DNA from: Corynebacterium gallinarum
GTDB lineage: Bacteria; Actinomycetota; Actinomycetes; Mycobacteriales; Mycobacteriaceae
Assembly (NCBI RefSeq): GCF_014837045.1
Contig: NZ_JACSPR010000002.1
Span: 248,001-312,000 of the forward strand
Length of the DNA stretch: 64,000 bases
Direction: 5' to 3'
The notes beneath the pieces were generated by a model. The model searched no databases. It was not told the origin of the DNA and saw only the letters and a program-made list of their open reading frames with translations. A program made the position numbers and the translations under genes. Shown piece by piece: positions 62,285 through 64,000 of this stretch; position 1 is the first letter of the stretch, and each line of letters opens with the position of its first letter.

Positions 62285-62515
62285 TTAAGCCTCAGCTCCC
62301 GGAACGACGGACAGGCCCAGTTCACGCTCGCGGATAACGGTGTAGATGCGGGCGATGTCGCGCTTGACCGTGCGAAGGCGGCGGTTGTTGGTCAGCTGGC
62401 CGGTGGCGAGCTGGAAGCGAAGGTTGAACAGTTCTTCCTTAGCCTCGTTGAGGCGGTTGACCAGTTCTTCCTCATTGAGTTCACGGAACTCGTGTGCTGG
62501 GGTACCGATAGCCAT
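62285..62515 (-). CDS. rpmC: 50S ribosomal protein L29
   Basis: 76 residues: [40 protein letters not shown] and [20 protein letters not shown]. Slightly longer than E. coli L29 at both ends. ATG 62515 overlaps the rplP stop (TAATG). Confidence 0.97.
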   Translation of the reverse strand: MAIGTPAHEFRELNEEELVNRLNEAKEELFNLRFQLATGQLTNNRRLRTVKRDIARIYTVIRERELGLSVVPGAEA

Positions 62516-62931
62516 TAGAGCTGATCCTCCCTCTTGACGATACGGACCTTGCAAGGAAGCTTCTGGCCTGCACGACGCAGAGCCTCGAGAGCCATAGCCT
62601 CATCCGGGTAGGACATCTCGAAGAGAATGCGGCCCGGCTTGACGTTGGCGACCCACTTCTCCACAGGACCCTTACCGGAACCCATACGAACGCCGAGTGG
62701 CTTCTGGGTCAGGGGGCGGTCCGGGAAGATGTTGATCCAAACCTTGCCACCACGCTTGACGTGGCGGTTGATGGCAATACGTGCAGATTCGATCTGACGG
62801 TTGGTGATGTAGGCAGGCTCGAGAGCCTGGATGCCGTACTCACCGAAGGTGACGCGGTTGCCGCCCTTGGAGATACCGCTACGGGTGGGGCGGTGCTGGC
62901 GACGGTACTTAACGCGCTTAGGGATAAGCAT
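62515..62931 (-). CDS. rplP: 50S ribosomal protein L16
   Basis: 138 residues: [60 protein letters not shown]. Near the peptidyl transferase and A-site tRNA. Two bases after rpsC. Confidence 0.97.
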
Positions 62932-62933
62932 GT

Positions 62934-63683
62934 TTAGCCCTCCTGCTTCTGCTCAGCACGCTGACGGCGCTGGCCACCGCGACGCGGGCGTGCCGCATTG
63001 CGGTCGCCGCGGCCACGGCGCTCGGCCGGTGCGTTGATCTCGGACTCGCGACGGCCACCGACGACGTCACCCTTGTAGATCCACACCTTGACGCCGATGC
63101 GTCCGAAGGTGGTGTGGGCCTCGTAGGTGCCGTAGTCGATCTCGGCGCGCAGGGTGTGCAGTGGAACGCGACCCTCGTGGTAGCGCTCGGTGCGGGACAT
63201 CTCGGCACCGCCGAGACGACCGGAGCACACAACCTTGATGCCCTTGACCTGTGGCTGGCGCATTGCGGACTGGATAGCCTTACGCATTGCACGACGGAAA
63301 GCCACGCGGTTGGACAGCTGCTCGGCGATGGACTGAGCCACCAGCTGAGCGTTGGCATCGATGTTCTTGACCTCGAGGATGTTGAGGGCAACCTGCTTCT
63401 TGGTGAGCTTCTCCAGCTCACGACGGATGCGGTCAGCCTCAGCACCACGACGGCCGATGACGATGCCGGGGCGTGCGGTGTGGATGTCAACGCGAACACG
63501 GTCGCGGGTGCGCTCGATGACGACGTCGGCGATGCCGGCGCGGTCGAGGCCCTTGGACAGGAAATCGCGGATCTTGATGTCCTCGGCGACGTAGTCAGCG
63601 TAGGACTGGTCGGCGTACCAATGGGACTTCCAGTCGGAAGTGATGCCCAATCGGAGGCCGTGTGGATGAATCTTCTGGCCCAC
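62934..63683 (-). CDS. rpsC: 30S ribosomal protein S3
   Basis: 249 residues: [20 protein letters not shown], the KH domain [20 protein letters not shown], and the C-terminal domain [21 protein letters not shown] basic tail ([20 protein letters not shown]) extends it beyond the E. coli protein. Lines the mRNA entry channel. The start overlaps the rplV stop. Confidence 0.97.
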
Positions 63684-64000
63684 TAGTTGGCTCCTTCCTT
63701 CTGGCTTTCAACGACCACGGTGATGTGGCTGCTGCGCTTACGGATCTGGAATGCACGACCCTGAGCACGAGGCTGGAAACGCTTCATGGTTGGGCCCTCG
63801 TCGGCGTAAGCCTCGGAGATGACCAGGGTGCGGGGATCCAGACCGAAGTTGTTCTCAGCGTTGGCGGCTGCAGATGCAACAACCTTCGCAACAGGCTCGG
63901 AAGCGGCCTGCGGAGCGTACTTCAGGATGGACAGCGCCTCGACAACGGTCTTGCCGCGGACGAGATCGATGACACGACGTGCCTTCATCGGGCTCACCCG
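63683..64000 (-). CDS. rplV: 50S ribosomal protein L22, N-terminus outside window
   Basis: The visible part runs from [20 protein letters not shown] through [20 protein letters not shown] to [20 protein letters not shown]. This is the L22 core and beta-hairpin that reaches into the exit tunnel; roughly the first 15 residues of the family are beyond the right edge. Confidence 0.95.
   Translation of the reverse strand, partial: RVSPMKARRVIDLVRGKTVVEALSILKYAPQAASEPVAKVVASAAANAENNFGLDPRTLVISEAYADEGPTMKRFQPRAQGRAFQIRKRSSHITVVVESQKEGAN

Noticed and set aside
1-64000. tRNA and rRNA genes, IS elements or prophage genes
   Set aside because: No cloverleaf-like, rRNA-like, transposase-like or phage structural sequence was recognised; all long segments are explained by the genes listed.

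Overview
The window is a high-GC actinobacterial chromosome segment and is best explained as Corynebacterium. It looks most like the C. efficiens / C. glutamicum group. Supporting signs are the gene order around the ribosomal protein clusters, a syntenic ESX-4 locus, a 4-cresol (cre) operon, an fdhF-DUF6457-fdhD formate dehydrogenase operon, and many TANNNT -10 boxes placed 6-7 nt before a start codon (leaderless mRNAs). The species assignment is inference from recognised families and synteny; no search was run.

Layout. (1) 1-1866: the start of alr (cut by the left edge) and a divergent alpha/beta-hydrolase-like gene. (2) 1.9-18.4 kb: an ESX-4 type VII secretion locus wrapped around glmM, rpsI and rplM. 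It holds three small accessory genes, esxT, esxU, a Rv3446c-like protein, eccC, eccD, mycP and eccB. A GGAAC-N18-GTC ECF-sigma-like promoter precedes the accessory operon, esxUT and eccC, and a fourth copy lies antisense near eccB. (3) 18.5-26.3 kb: two membrane proteins, then truA-rplQ-rpoA-rpsD-rpsK-rpsM-infA on the minus strand. (4) 26.6-30.4 kb: an L,D-transpeptidase, map, adk and secY. (5) 30.6-40.9 kb: the plus-strand creR-creJ-I-H-G-F-E-D-C cluster, in which an aryl phosphate is made first, a P450 system oxidises the methyl group and a phosphohydrolase removes the phosphate. A tandem array of three palindromic elements follows. (6) 41.2-43.9 kb: rplO-rpmD-rpsE-rplR-rplF-rpsH. (7) 44.3-53.5 kb: a GNAT gene and a cobalamin locus. 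A B12 riboswitch precedes two surface proteins that look like the separated alpha- and beta-domains of a transcobalamin, followed by an ECF transporter (T, fused A-A, S). On the opposite strand a second B12-riboswitch-like leader precedes another beta-domain protein and a divergent G6PDH-like gene. (8) 53.6-59.4 kb: fdhF, DUF6457 gene, fdhD, an unknown gene, an aldo/keto reductase and a secreted SGNH hydrolase. (9) 59.5-64 kb: rplE-rplX-rplN, a lipoprotein gene, then rpsQ-rpmC-rplP-rpsC-rplV (cut by the right edge).

The ribosomal S10/spc/alpha clusters are thus broken into blocks by catabolic, vitamin-uptake and redox modules. The most interesting parts are the riboswitch-linked split transcobalamin/ECF system, the shared ECF-type promoter on the ESX-4 operons, the three-unit palindromic array, and a strongly over-represented GCTTNTCGACG motif scattered through the window.
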